From NCBI RefSeq assembly GCF_025263265.1, contig NZ_CP079869.1, forward strand, positions 868,001 to 932,000: DNA of 64,000 bases, in the 5' to 3' direction. A program made the position numbers and the translations under genes. A model generated the notes under the pieces. It made no database searches, had not been told where the DNA came from, and saw only the letters and a program-made list of their open reading frames with translations. The stretch is from Mycobacterium sp. SMC-4. Lineage in GTDB: Bacteria > Actinomycetota > Actinomycetes > Mycobacteriales > Mycobacteriaceae. Positions 41,103 to 52,763 of the stretch are shown here, piece after piece (within the stretch, counting starts at the first letter, position 1; every line of letters begins with the position of its first letter).

Positions 41103-42190
41103 CGTCGGGCCACCGCACACACGACATCGGCGGCGGTGACGGCGCCGTTGACGCGGCGGATGTCCTCGCCCAGGCGATCAGCGGCTCGGTAGTAAGCGGA
41201 TTCGCCGAGTACTGTCTCGACGACGGACCGAATCTTGTGCGCTCCTGCATGTTTGGGTAACAGCACGCCGGCTCCGGCTCGGGCCAATGCGGCCCCGACA
41301 GTTCTTTGGTCGATCAGGGGGTTGGCAGGTAGCACGATCTGGGGCACCGAGAACGACAGCGCCCGCATCGCGGTGCTGTGGCCGCCGTGGCCGATGACCA
41401 GGGATGTGGTGGCCAGCACCTCGTCGTGGTCGAGCCAGGGGTACACGTCGGCATTGGGCGGCACTCGTAATCCGGTGGCGTCGATGCTCGGGCCCACCGT
41501 CACGGTGGCGTCCACAGGCAGTGGCGCCACCGCGTCGAGGATGTGCTGCAGCATCCGCCGTTGCCCGGCAAAGCCGTTGGTGCTCAGGCTGATCAGAACC
41601 CGGGGGGTGGGCGCCGGCCGGGTGACGCACGGGTGACCCTGCCACACCACGCCGCTGTGGCACACCGCTGGAGTCCCGCGTACCGGATCGAGGTCGGCGC
41701 GGGCCGACACGATGTGCGCGACGCCCCGGTGCTCGGCGGCCAGCGGATCGGTGCCGCGCAGGCGCAGTGCCCACCCCACGGGCCCGGCGGCCATGTCCTG
41801 GTACGCGCGGTAGAAGTAGTGCACGAAAACGACGGTCGGCAGACTGGATTCGACGACCTCCGCGATGGCTGTCACCAGGACCATGTCCATGATCACCGCG
41901 TCGGCACCGTGGCGGTGCGCGGCATCGATCACGATGCGGCCCAGCTGACGATCCGAGGCAACCCGGGTGAAGTCGATCATCATCGCAGCCAGCGAGCGCG
42001 TCAACGTCGGATCGAACGGCCGTCCTGCGGAGAATGGTTCGAACGCGAACCCGGCCAACTCGACCCGTCCGCGCAGGCCGTCATGGCCGATGACCACGAC
42101 CTCGGCGCCGCGCCGTCGCAGCTCTTTCGCGACGCCCAGCTGCGGCGGCACGTTCCCGCCGCCGTCGAACATCGCGAAAAGGATCTTCAT
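41084..42190 (-). CDS. GT1-family glycosyltransferase (UGT/MGT type)
   Basis: A 368-residue GT-B glycosyltransferase. The N-terminal Rossmann domain starts MKILFAMFDGGGNVPPQLGVAKELRRRGAEVVVIGH. The C-terminal nucleotide-sugar site is DHDEVLATTSLVIGHGGHSTAMRALSFSVPQIVLPANPLIDQRTVGAALARAGAGVLL, the UGT/macrolide-glycosyltransferase signature. It probably glycosylates a lipid or other small molecule. The start codon abuts the TetR gene stop (TGATG), so regulator and enzyme are co-transcribed. Confidence 0.85.
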   Translation of the reverse strand: MKILFAMFDGGGNVPPQLGVAKELRRRGAEVVVIGHDGLRGRVELAGFAFEPFSAGRPFDPTLTRSLAAMMIDFTRVASDRQLGRIVIDAAHRHGADAVIMDMVLVTAIAEVVESSLPTVVFVHYFYRAYQDMAAGPVGWALRLRGTDPLAAEHRGVAHIVSARADLDPVRGTPAVCHSGVVWQGHPCVTRPAPTPRVLISLSTNGFAGQRRMLQHILDAVAPLPVDATVTVGPSIDATGLRVPPNADVYPWLDHDEVLATTSLVIGHGGHSTAMRALSFSVPQIVLPANPLIDQRTVGAALARAGAGVLLPKHAGAHKIRSVVETVLGESAYYRAADRLGEDIRRVNGAVTAADVVCAVARRQAGAP

Positions 42191-42774
42191 CAGCTTGTCC
42201 CGGTCAGTGCCTCGGTCATCAGCAACATGCGGTCGAGCACCTCATCGACCGAGAGGCCGCGGTCGCGGCGCAGCAGTTTCCAGCAGTACACATCGGTGGC
42301 GACGACCAAGGCATCGACCAGTCGGGTCCGGGCCGCCTCCTCGGCGGGGAGGCGTTGGGCGAATACCTCGTCGACCCAGGCGCGGTGTGCGATCCGTCCT
42401 GCGCTGGTCAAACGCATGGCGCGGGGGTCGTTCTCCTGCGCGAGGGCGGCGAGCACCATGTCGCCGCGCCGTTCGTAATGGACGATGAGCACGCGCAGCG
42501 CATCCGCAGGCGCATGGGTCGGCGGGCTGCGTTCAGCCAGGACCTCGTCGTACGCCCGTTCCAGCGCCGTGTCGATCAGACCATCGCGACTGCCGAAGTG
42601 GCGAAGGATGGTCTTGACCGTGACCTCGGCGCGTTCGGCCACCGTCGGCAAGGTGATGGCGAAGGAGCGCTCGGCCATGACGGCGTCGATGGCACTGGCC
42701 AGGATTGCGTCTCGCGTGGCCTCCTTGGCCCGCTGACGTTCCCGCATGACATAGGAGCGCGTATTCATGTCCAT
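42190..42774 (-). CDS. TetR-family regulator of the glycosyltransferase operon
   Basis: A protein of about 194 residues. The HTH reads ATRDAILASAIDAVMAERSFAITLPTVAERAEVTVKTILRHFGSRDGLI. The C-terminal domain (RLTSAGRIAHRAWVDEVFAQRLPAEEAARTRLVDALVVATDVYCWKLLRRD) is a recognised TetR ligand domain without a known effector. The ATG (MDMNTRSYVMRERQ) was chosen because a further open-frame start would lie in the palindrome just upstream; starts at 42768 or later are possible. It lacks a clear ribosome site and may be leaderless or nearly so. It is co-transcribed with the GT1 gene. Confidence 0.8.
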   Translation of the reverse strand: MDMNTRSYVMRERQRAKEATRDAILASAIDAVMAERSFAITLPTVAERAEVTVKTILRHFGSRDGLIDTALERAYDEVLAERSPPTHAPADALRVLIVHYERRGDMVLAALAQENDPRAMRLTSAGRIAHRAWVDEVFAQRLPAEEAARTRLVDALVVATDVYCWKLLRRDRGLSVDEVLDRMLLMTEALTGTS

Positions 42775-42783
42775 GTCAAAGTA

Positions 42784-42803
42784 CGCCAAATTGGAATTTG
42801 GCG
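42784..42803. promoter_or_regulatory. Perfect palindrome, TetR operator candidate
   Basis: CGCCAAATT-GG-AATTTGGCG is a perfect 9-2-9 inverted repeat located 9 bases upstream of the chosen TetR start codon. It is AT-rich compared with its surroundings. Its size and position are typical for TetR autorepression of the regulator-glycosyltransferase operon. Confidence 0.65.
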
Positions 42804-42823
42804 TCAATACCTAGGGACTCGAA

Positions 42824-43216
42824 TTAGCCCCGCCTGATGCTGTTGTTGTTGCCGGTGTCGTTGATCTGGGGTTCACCGTCGCGATAGGTGACGGTGTTGT
42901 TGAGCCCGACCACCGCCAGCCCCTTGTCGACGCGGTCGATGGTGATCCGGTTGTCCGAGCCGCCGATGTTGACGTTGGCGCACGTCCCGGACACGGTCAG
43001 GGTGTTGTTGGAGCCGCCGACGTTGAGCGACTTGCCGTCGGCACAGTCGATCTCGGTCGTGGTGCCGAACGACCCGTAGTTGATCGTGTTGCCGATCTCG
43101 ACCTGGGCCCCCGACGAGCCCGCCGTCGCGGTCGGGTTGTTGGTGTCCTCGCTCGTGGCGCCGCACCCGGCCAGGGCCAGGGTCAGGCCGACTGCCGTCA
43201 ATGCGCACAGCCGCAT
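42824..43216 (-). CDS. DUF3060 lipoprotein with beta-solenoid-like repeats
   Basis: A 130-residue lipoprotein. The signal peptide MRLCALTAVGLTLALAGCG has lipobox LAGC, so it is lipid-anchored. The mature part has short repeats built on N-N-x-[ITV], including GSNNTLTV, GSDNRITI and GLNNTVTY, ending TGNNNSIRRG. These repeats look like stacked turns of a beta-helix. The domain matches DUF3060. From memory the gene pair corresponds to Rv0679c/Rv0680c, envelope-associated proteins. The preceding gene on this strand ends two bases before this start, so they are co-transcribed. Confidence 0.8.
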   Translation of the reverse strand: MRLCALTAVGLTLALAGCGATSEDTNNPTATAGSSGAQVEIGNTINYGSFGTTTEIDCADGKSLNVGGSNNTLTVSGTCANVNIGGSDNRITIDRVDKGLAVVGLNNTVTYRDGEPQINDTGNNNSIRRG

Positions 43217-43218
43217 GG

Positions 43219-43593
43219 TCAGGCGGGTACCCGGCTGATGCGATTGGTCATCCCGAGTTCGCGCCCCCGATCCCACACGATCGGCTCACCGGTCTTGTAG
43301 AACACCGTCTGGTCGTAGCCGTAGACGGTGATGTCGTTGACGACGTTGTCGGCGACGACGACGTTGGACGACCCCTGCACGGTCACCGCCCAACAGCTGC
43401 CGATGGCGTTCACCCGGTTCTCGGCACCGTTGACGTACACCGTGCCGTTGTTGCAGTCGATGGTCTGCACCACACCCACTCCGGTGATGTGGGTGTCGCC
43501 GTTGACCGCAGACACCGTCGGGGCGGCGAACAGACCTGCCGAGACCGCGAGCGCACCGACCGCGAGCAACCGTGGAGCAGACGTCGACTTCAT
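43219..43593 (-). CDS. Secreted DUF3060 protein
   Basis: A 124-residue protein. It has a cleavable signal peptide (MKSTSAPRLLAVGALAVSAGLFAAPTVSA) without a lipobox. The mature domain contains NGAENRVNAIGSCWAVTVQGSSNVVVADNVVNDITVYGYDQTVF, with the alternating N-x-[IV] pattern of the DUF3060 family and two cysteines (DCNN and GSCW). It is related to the lipoprotein encoded just downstream, so the pair likely arose by duplication with one copy anchored and one released. Its function is unknown. Confidence 0.8.
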   Translation of the reverse strand: MKSTSAPRLLAVGALAVSAGLFAAPTVSAVNGDTHITGVGVVQTIDCNNGTVYVNGAENRVNAIGSCWAVTVQGSSNVVVADNVVNDITVYGYDQTVFYKTGEPIVWDRGRELGMTNRISRVPA

Positions 43594-43654
43594 GCCGAGA
43601 GCCTACGACGCCAGGAGGTGCTTGAGCCAGCGCTCCTGGGTAGCGTGAGCGGCA

Positions 43655-44194
43655 ATGATGCGACGACGTGTCGGGCGGGTGCTGCCCGCGGTGGTGACCG
43701 CCGCGGCGGCTGTCGTGGCCTGCTCGCAAACGGTCACCGGGACTGCGCAGCGCCAGGACGCCACCGCTGATCCTGATCGCAGTTACGGCTACGTCGACGA
43801 CAGCTGTGGTCTGCTCGACGACAGCGCGGTCCAGGGTTTGCTGGGTGCCGACGAGGTGACCCGGCCCTACAGCGGGGCGGTGTGCCAGTACGTGCTGATG
43901 CGCGGCCCCGAGCCGATGCTCATCGACGTCACGTTCTCCTGGTTCGAGTCGGGAGCCCTACCGCGCGAGCGCGCGCTGGCCGAGGAACGCGGCGGTACCG
44001 TCACCGAGACGGTGGTGGAGCGGCGTCCGGCGTTTGTGGTGCGCCGCGACGTCACCGGTGCGGCCTGCTCGGCGACCGCGGCGGCCGGTACCGGCGTGCT
44101 GAGCTGGTGGGTCCAGTACCGCGGCCGCGACAGCGGTGAACCGTGCGCCGAGGCCGAGAAGCTGCTGGCGGCGACCTTGCGCTCGGACATGTGA
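43655..44194 (+). CDS. DUF3558-family lipoprotein (first of two)
   Basis: A 179-residue lipoprotein. The signal peptide RRRVGRVLPAVVTAAAAVVAC ends in an AC lipobox. The mature domain begins YGYVDDSCGLLDDSAVQGLLGADEVTRPYSGAVCQYVLM. The two conserved Cys and the 'C.ll....v..llG' beginning are characteristic of the DUF3558 family of mycobacterial surface lipoproteins. It starts 61 bases from the divergent DUF3060 gene and is followed one base later by a second DUF3558 gene, so they form an operon. Confidence 0.75.
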   Translation: MMRRRVGRVLPAVVTAAAAVVACSQTVTGTAQRQDATADPDRSYGYVDDSCGLLDDSAVQGLLGADEVTRPYSGAVCQYVLMRGPEPMLIDVTFSWFESGALPRERALAEERGGTVTETVVERRPAFVVRRDVTGAACSATAAAGTGVLSWWVQYRGRDSGEPCAEAEKLLAATLRSDM

Positions 44195-44195
44195 C

Positions 44196-44708
44196 GTGAC
44201 CGTCGCCACGAAGTTCTGGGTCGTCGCGGCCTGCCTGGCGCTGGCCGGCTGCGCCCCGTCCGAGCCCCCGGCCGATCCGGCCCCCGCCACCGGGCCGGGT
44301 TTCGACAGTCGGGACTGCAACGGGATCACCGACGCCGACATCGACGAAGCCGTCGGTGCGCCGATGTTCGAGCCGGCTGTGGTCGGCGACGCCGGATGCT
44401 TCTGGCAGGAGGACAGCGTGATCGGTGCGGTCGGCCTCGGAATGGGCATCTCGACGTGGTGGTACCGCGGCAGCGATATGGACACCGAGCGCGAACTGGA
44501 GGCGCGGGCCGGGCGCACGCTGACCGAGCTGTCGATCGACGGCACCAAGGGCTTTATGGCTTTCGACAACACCGCGTGCAGCATCTACGTGGCCAAGGAT
44601 CGCGACGTGATCGCGTGGTCGATCCAGACGCTGAACTCGGCGACGTTGCCAGATCTGTGTTCGATCGTCGAAGAACTGGCTCAGCTCAGCCAACAGCGGG
44701 TGAACTAG
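44196..44708 (+). CDS. DUF3558-family lipoprotein (second of two)
   Basis: A 170-residue lipoprotein. The signal peptide VTVATKFWVVAACLALAGCAPSE has lipobox LAGC. The domain DSRDCNGITDADIDEAVGAPMFEPAVVGDAGCFWQED matches the DUF3558 pattern, followed by STWWYRGSDMDTERELEARAGRTLTELSIDG. GTG was chosen because the upstream open frame overlaps the neighbouring gene and lacks a signal peptide. It is co-transcribed with the preceding paralogue. Confidence 0.75.
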   Translation: MTVATKFWVVAACLALAGCAPSEPPADPAPATGPGFDSRDCNGITDADIDEAVGAPMFEPAVVGDAGCFWQEDSVIGAVGLGMGISTWWYRGSDMDTERELEARAGRTLTELSIDGTKGFMAFDNTACSIYVAKDRDVIAWSIQTLNSATLPDLCSIVEELAQLSQQRVN

Positions 44709-44719
44709 AGTTTCTCGCT

Positions 44720-44735
44720 GACCCCTGTCGGGGTC
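44720..44735 (+). promoter_or_regulatory. Small inverted repeat between DUF3558 gene and TetR gene
   Basis: GACCCC-TGTC-GGGGTC is a 6-base perfect stem with a 4-base loop, 29 bases before the TetR start codon. It could be the TetR operator or a weak terminator; neither is supported beyond position. Confidence 0.3.
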
Positions 44736-44763
44736 GTGGGAGATACCTGAGGGGGACGCGCGC

Positions 44764-45339
44764 ATGGTAGTCCGGCCGCCGCGTTCGGCGAAGCTGAGTC
44801 GCGACGCCATCGTCAACGCCGCGCTGACCTTCCTGGACCGGGAGGGTTGGGAGGCGTTGACGATCAATGCGCTGGCCAACCAGCTCGGCACCAAGGGCCC
44901 GTCGCTGTACAACCACGTGCACAGCCTGGAGGACCTGCGTCGGACCGTGCGGATGCGGGTGGTCGGCGACATCATCGACATGCTCAAGAACGTCGCGCAG
45001 GGCCGCAGCCCGGACGATGCGGTGGTGGTGATGGCCAGCGCGTACCGCAGCTACGCCCACCATCACCCGGGCCGGTACTCGGCATTCACCCGGATGCCGC
45101 TGGGTGGTGACGACCCGGAGTTCACCGAGGCCACCCAGTCTGCCGCGGCACCGGTGATCTCGGTGCTGGCGACCTACGGCCTCGACGAGGAAGCCGCGTT
45201 CTGCGCGGCATTGGAGTTCTGGTCGGCCATGCACGGCTTCGTGCTGCTGGAGATGACCGGGGTGATGGCGGGCATCGACACCGACGCGGTCTTCACCGAC
45301 ATGGTCGTGCGCCTGGCCGCCGGTATGCGGTCGCGGTGA
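44764..45339 (+). CDS. TetR-family regulator
   Basis: A 191-residue TetR protein. The HTH reads LSRDAIVNAALTFLDREGWEALTINALANQLGTKGPSLYNHVHSLEDLRR. The C-terminal WHG-type ligand domain includes AYAHHHPGRYSAFTRMPLGGDDPEF. The position before rpsL corresponds to Rv0681 in M. tuberculosis (from memory). The ATG follows GAGGGGGACGCGCGC. Its targets are unknown; neighbouring lipoprotein genes are candidates. Confidence 0.85.
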   Translation: MVVRPPRSAKLSRDAIVNAALTFLDREGWEALTINALANQLGTKGPSLYNHVHSLEDLRRTVRMRVVGDIIDMLKNVAQGRSPDDAVVVMASAYRSYAHHHPGRYSAFTRMPLGGDDPEFTEATQSAAAPVISVLATYGLDEEAAFCAALEFWSAMHGFVLLEMTGVMAGIDTDAVFTDMVVRLAAGMRSR

Positions 45340-45374
45340 CGCCCGCCGAGACGAGCGCCGCAGGTCAGCGGGTT

Positions 45375-45618
45375 TTGTCGCGGTCGGCGACCCTGGTATC
45401 GTGGACCGTCGTGCCTGGCAGATAGGCGAGCGAAGCCTGCACTCCGGGCCACCTTTGCATGTCCTCCGTCGTCAGTGACTCGGGAATTGCCCCGACAAGC
45501 GCGGCTGGCCGCATGCGACACGCCCGGCCGCGGGGTAAGCGGCGAGGGTGTAACTGCAGGACAAGAGAACTTCAGAAGAACAAAGCAGTACAAGACGAGC
45601 AACACAGAAAGCCGGTAC
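45375..45618 (+). promoter_or_regulatory. rpsL (str operon) promoter and leader
   Basis: A TTGTCG hexamer at 45375-45380 and TATCGT at 45397-45402 are separated by 16 bases, forming a plausible housekeeping promoter. About 210 bases of untranslated leader follow, including CGCCCGGCCGCGGGG and an AAGAGAACTTCAGAAGAAC A-rich stretch before rpsL. No stable terminator hairpin is evident. Confidence 0.45.
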
Positions 45619-45993
45619 ATGCCAACCATCAACCAGCTGGTCCGTAAGGGTCGCCGCGACAAGATCGCCAAGGTGAAGACCGCGGCCCTCAAGGGCAGCC
45701 CGCAGCGCCGCGGCGTGTGCACCCGCGTGTACACGACGACCCCGAAGAAGCCGAACTCGGCGCTTCGCAAGGTCGCGCGTGTGCGGCTGACCAGCGCGGT
45801 CGAGGTCACCGCCTACATCCCCGGTGAGGGTCACAACCTGCAGGAGCACTCGATGGTGCTGGTGCGTGGTGGTCGTGTGAAGGACCTGCCCGGTGTGCGC
45901 TACAAGATCATCCGCGGGTCGCTGGACACCCAGGGCGTCAAGAACCGCAAGCAAGCCCGCAGCCGCTACGGCGCGAAGAAGGAGAAGAGCTGA
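45619..45993 (+). CDS. rpsL: 30S ribosomal protein S12
   Basis: A 124-residue S12. The streptomycin-contact loops read [13 protein letters not shown] (Lys43) and [11 protein letters not shown] (Lys88), both wild type. The ATG ([15 protein letters not shown]) restores the family N-terminus; the longer open frame is in the leader. The stop TGA overlaps the rpsG ATG (TGATG), so the two are coupled. It helps define decoding accuracy at the A-site. Confidence 0.97.
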   Translation: MPTINQLVRKGRRDKIAKVKTAALKGSPQRRGVCTRVYTTTPKKPNSALRKVARVRLTSAVEVTAYIPGEGHNLQEHSMVLVRGGRVKDLPGVRYKIIRGSLDTQGVKNRKQARSRYGAKKEKS

Positions 45994-46463
45994 TGCCGCG
46001 CAAGGGACCCGCGCCCAAGCGTCCGTTGGTCAACGATCCGGTCTACGGGTCGCAGCTGGTCACCCAGCTGGTCAACAAGGTTCTGCTGGACGGGAAGAAA
46101 TCGCTGGCCGAACGCATTGTTTACGGTGCGCTCGAACAGGCTCGCGACAAGACCGGCACCGACCCCGTGGTCACGCTCAAGCGCGCCATGGACAACGTCA
46201 AGCCGTCGCTGGAGGTCCGTAGCCGCCGGGTCGGCGGTGCCACCTACCAGGTGCCGGTCGAGGTCCGTCCGGACCGGTCCACCACGCTGGCGCTGCGCTG
46301 GCTGGTGAGCTTCTCCAAGCAGCGTCGCGAGAAGACGATGATCGAGCGCCTGGCCAACGAGATCCTCGATGCCAGCAACGGCCTGGGTGCCGCCGTCAAG
46401 CGACGTGAGGACACCCACAAGATGGCTGAAGCCAACCGGGCCTTCGCGCACTACCGCTGGTGA
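45993..46463 (+). CDS. rpsG: 30S ribosomal protein S7
   Basis: A 156-residue S7, usual length, beginning [40 protein letters not shown]. It binds the 3' major domain of 16S rRNA and nucleates head assembly, and in other bacteria it represses str-operon translation. It overlaps rpsL by one base of the TGATG junction and ends 60 bases before fusA. Confidence 0.97.
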   Translation: MPRKGPAPKRPLVNDPVYGSQLVTQLVNKVLLDGKKSLAERIVYGALEQARDKTGTDPVVTLKRAMDNVKPSLEVRSRRVGGATYQVPVEVRPDRSTTLALRWLVSFSKQRREKTMIERLANEILDASNGLGAAVKRREDTHKMAEANRAFAHYRW

Positions 46464-46523
46464 TGACCGCCGGCGGTGCCGGCGCAAGGAACAGCTAACT
46501 ACCAAGCGAAAGAGAAGACTTCT

Positions 46524-48629
<2,106 letters not shown>

Positions 48630-48716
48630 CCCCCGGTCGGCTCGCGGGGAACCGCAACTGCAAAGATCAACAACTGCTTTAACCAAAGCACCAACACAGT
48701 CCAGGAGGACAACACA

Positions 48717-49907
48717 GTGGCGAAGGCGAAGTTCGAGCGGACGAAGCCGCACGTCAACATCGGGACCATCGGTCACGTTGACCACGGCAAGACCACGCTG
48801 ACCGCGGCGATCACCAAGGTGCTGCACGACAAGTTCCCCGATTTGAACGAGTCGCGCGCATTCGACCAGATCGACAATGCGCCCGAGGAGCGTCAGCGCG
48901 GTATCACGATCAACATTTCCCATGTGGAGTACCAGACCGACAAGCGGCACTACGCCCACGTGGACGCCCCCGGTCACGCTGACTACATCAAGAACATGAT
49001 CACCGGTGCCGCCCAGATGGACGGCGCGATCCTGGTGGTCGCCGCCACTGACGGCCCGATGCCGCAGACGCGTGAGCACGTGCTGCTCGCCCGTCAGGTC
49101 GGCGTGCCCTACATCCTGGTCGCGCTGAACAAGGCCGACATGGTCGACGACGAGGAGCTCATCGAGCTCGTCGAGATGGAGGTCCGCGAACTGCTGGCCG
49201 CCCAGGACTTCGACGAGGAAGCCCCGGTCGTCAAGGTCTCGGCGCTCAAGGCGCTCGAGGGTGACGAGAAGTGGGTCAAGTCCGTCGAGGAGCTCATGGA
49301 GGCCGTCGACGAGTCGATCCCGGATCCGGTTCGCGAGACCGACAAGCCGTTCCTGATGCCCGTCGAGGACGTCTTCACCATCACCGGCCGCGGCACCGTG
49401 GTCACCGGTCGTGTGGAGCGCGGCGTGGTCAACGTCAACGAGGAAGTCGAGATCGTCGGCATCCGTCCGGAGACCACCAAGACCACGGTCACCGGCGTCG
49501 AGATGTTCCGCAAGCTGCTCGACCAGGGTCAGGCCGGTGACAACGTCGGTCTGCTGCTGCGCGGTATCAAGCGTGAGGATGTCGAGCGTGGCCAGGTTGT
49601 GGTCAAGCCCGGCACCACCACCCCGCACACCGATTTCGAGGGCAGCGTCTACATCCTGTCCAAGGACGAGGGTGGCCGCCACACGCCGTTCTTCAACAAC
49701 TACCGTCCGCAGTTCTACTTCCGGACCACGGACGTGACCGGCGTGGTGACCCTGCCCGAGGGCACCGAAATGGTGATGCCCGGTGACAACACCGACATCT
49801 CCGTCAAGCTGATCCAGCCCGTCGCCATGGACGAGGGCCTGCGCTTCGCGATCCGCGAGGGCGGCCGTACCGTCGGCGCCGGCCGCGTCACCAAGATCCT
49901 CAAGTAG
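48717..49907 (+). CDS. tuf: Elongation factor Tu
   Basis: A 396-residue EF-Tu with GTP motifs [27 protein letters not shown] and NKAD. It delivers aminoacyl-tRNA to the ribosome. The GTG start follows CCAGGAGGACAACACA. It is the last gene of the str operon here, and a strong terminator follows 43 bases after the stop codon. Confidence 0.98.
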   Translation: MAKAKFERTKPHVNIGTIGHVDHGKTTLTAAITKVLHDKFPDLNESRAFDQIDNAPEERQRGITINISHVEYQTDKRHYAHVDAPGHADYIKNMITGAAQMDGAILVVAATDGPMPQTREHVLLARQVGVPYILVALNKADMVDDEELIELVEMEVRELLAAQDFDEEAPVVKVSALKALEGDEKWVKSVEELMEAVDESIPDPVRETDKPFLMPVEDVFTITGRGTVVTGRVERGVVNVNEEVEIVGIRPETTKTTVTGVEMFRKLLDQGQAGDNVGLLLRGIKREDVERGQVVVKPGTTTPHTDFEGSVYILSKDEGGRHTPFFNNYRPQFYFRTTDVTGVVTLPEGTEMVMPGDNTDISVKLIQPVAMDEGLRFAIREGGRTVGAGRVTKILK

Positions 49908-49950
49908 GCCCGCCTACGTGATCCTGAAGTGATCTAGGTACCAGCCAACG

Positions 49951-49985
49951 AAAGTGGCGCTCACCTTATGGGTGGGCGCCACTTT
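49951..49985 (+). terminator. Intrinsic terminator after tuf
   Basis: AAAGTGGCGCTCACC and GGTGGGCGCCACTTTT form a 15-base stem (one mismatch) with a TTATG loop and a T-run. It closes the str operon. Confidence 0.9.
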
Positions 49986-50095
49986 TGTGTGCCGACACCG
50001 TTGTAACGCCCCACCCTCGCCCGACGATGTATGTCGCGACGGTCGTCGAGGGGTCGGCCGGCATAGAGTGCAGTATCGAGCTAAGAGGTTGTCGG

Positions 50096-50935
50096 TTGTC
50101 TTTTCGCAAGAATGGCCTGGCGGCGCTTGCCGCGCTCGGGTGCGTCGCAGCCATGGCAGGCCTGAGCGCGGGCACTGCCGCCGCTCAACCTGCCTGCCCC
50201 GACGTGCATTGGATCGGCGCCGCCGGTTCCGGTGAACGTGCCGGGGACATCTCCGCAGACGGTGGCATGGGCCGCGTCGTCTACAAGTCCTATCGCGATT
50301 TCGCGCGGCTGGTGCAACAGGACGGGCGCACCATTACCGGGGAGGCTGTCGCCTATCCGGCCACCGCGGTCCCCGAAGACGGCGGAATCCTGGACTGGGT
50401 CGGTTTCCTGGGCAGCGTCGACACCGGCACCCAGGCGCTCGCGGCCCAGTATCACGCGTTCGTGGCGCAGTGTCCGACCACTCAGGTGGTCCTGGCGGGC
50501 TATTCGCAGGGCGCGATGGTGGTGCACCGCAACCTGCATGCCCTCGACGCCAGCCCGAACCTGGCTGCCGCGCTGTTGGTGGCCGACGGCGATCGGCGTC
50601 CCGAGGACCCGACCATCAACCTCGGCTCGGTCACCGCGGTGCCGGGTGCCGGTAAGGGCGTTGCCCAGGACTGGCCGATCCTGGCCAAGGCACCGGCCCC
50701 GCTGCCGGTGTCGGTCGGGATGCGCACGATCAGCGTCTGCGACCTCGGTGACGCGGTGTGCGACTACGACCCCGATGCAGTGGACGAGATGAACCCGGTT
50801 GCGGTGGCGGTGCACACCAGCTACGCGCGTAACTCGGCGGCGTTGGACTCGTGGACGATTCCGCTGTATCAACTGGTCGCCACTGGCGATACCGCAGCGC
50901 CGAGCGCACCGCTGGTTGTCGCCGCCGGCCCCTGA
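50096..50935 (+). CDS. Secreted cutinase-family esterase
   Basis: A protein of about 279 residues. The signal peptide is LSFRKNGLAALAALGCVAAMAGLSAGTAAA, cleaved at about residue 30. The mature enzyme begins QPACPDVHWIGAAGSGE. Cutinase features are VVLAGYSQGAMVVH (nucleophile Ser at about residue 140) and CDLGDAVCDYD with the catalytic Asp and disulphide Cys, then a His in AVHTSYAR. Mycobacterial cutinase-like proteins hydrolyse lipids or phospholipids outside the cell. The TTG start is supported by AAGAGG seven bases upstream; a much longer open frame exists but lacks a signal at its start. Confidence 0.85.
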   Translation: MSFRKNGLAALAALGCVAAMAGLSAGTAAAQPACPDVHWIGAAGSGERAGDISADGGMGRVVYKSYRDFARLVQQDGRTITGEAVAYPATAVPEDGGILDWVGFLGSVDTGTQALAAQYHAFVAQCPTTQVVLAGYSQGAMVVHRNLHALDASPNLAAALLVADGDRRPEDPTINLGSVTAVPGAGKGVAQDWPILAKAPAPLPVSVGMRTISVCDLGDAVCDYDPDAVDEMNPVAVAVHTSYARNSAALDSWTIPLYQLVATGDTAAPSAPLVVAAGP

Positions 50936-50981
50936 CGCGGGAATCCCGGCGCGGCCGGGGAGACGCGGCGATAATGCTGCC

Positions 50982-51791
50982 ATGTCGACTTTCTGGCGAT
51001 ATCTGCGGATTCAGGCCTTTGTGCTGCTGTGCGGAATCGTCGGTCCGATCTTTCTGGCCATCTACTTCGCCAGCGGCGCCGATCCGTTGCTGGGCTGGAT
51101 GTTCTGGACCGGCCTGCTCATCACCGCGCTCGATGTACTGATCGCTCTGGTGCTCACCGGCTTCGGAGCCAAGTCCGCTGCCGGCAAGAAGGCGTTGGAA
51201 GCCAACGGCGTGCTGGCGCTGGCCCTGGTCACCGGAATCCACGAGACCAACACGCGTATCAACGATCGACCGTTGGTCAAGCTCGACCTGCAGGTGTCCG
51301 GGCCGGGTATCACGCCATTCGCGACTCAGGACCGGGTGATCGCGTCGGTGAGCAGGTTGCCGATGATCACCAGCCGCAAGCTCGTCGCGCTGGTGGATCC
51401 CGCGACCAACGATTACCAGATCGACTGGGAGCGAAGCGCTCTGGTCAGCGGGATGATGCCGGCGACGTTCAGCGTGGCCGAAGACAACCGGACCTATGAT
51501 TTGACCGGGCAGACCGAGCCGCTGATGGAGATCCTGCAGGTGCTCAAGGCCCACGGTGTCGCGGTCGACAACATGATCGACCTGAGATCCAATCCTGCTG
51601 CCCGCCAGCAGGTGCAGGCGATCGTGCGCCAGGCCGCAGCTCGGATGCCCGCACCGGTCGACCCGACGAGCCCGCCCGCCGAGCCGTCAGCCGGTGAGCG
51701 GTTGCAGCAGCTGGAAACCCTGCGGGCAACCGGGACGATCAGCGACACCGAGTACGCGGCCAAGCGGGCCGAGATCATCGCCGAGCTGTGA
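50982..51791 (+). CDS. Membrane protein with C-terminal SHOCT domain
   Basis: A 269-residue protein. Two transmembrane helices (about residues 10-30 and 40-62) are followed by a soluble domain. The C-terminal 30 residues ERLQQLETLRATGTISDTEYAAKRAEIIAEL are a SHOCT domain, a short oligomerisation module. The pattern TGIHETNTRINDRPLVKLDLQVSGPG is typical of the actinobacterial family. Position and structure correspond to Rv0686 (from memory). Function unknown. The ATG was chosen as the first that gives the N-terminal helix. Confidence 0.8.
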   Translation: MSTFWRYLRIQAFVLLCGIVGPIFLAIYFASGADPLLGWMFWTGLLITALDVLIALVLTGFGAKSAAGKKALEANGVLALALVTGIHETNTRINDRPLVKLDLQVSGPGITPFATQDRVIASVSRLPMITSRKLVALVDPATNDYQIDWERSALVSGMMPATFSVAEDNRTYDLTGQTEPLMEILQVLKAHGVAVDNMIDLRSNPAARQQVQAIVRQAAARMPAPVDPTSPPAEPSAGERLQQLETLRATGTISDTEYAAKRAEIIAEL

Positions 51792-51827
51792 GCGGGTTCC
51801 TAGAACGCGTTCTAGTTTTGCTGTTAG

Positions 51828-52688
<861 letters not shown>

Positions 52689-52763
52689 CCCCCACTGTCG
52701 GTGCTGAGCGCCCACCCGTGGGGTGGGCTACACCGGCGTACCCGCGTCGTGTAAAAATCCCCC

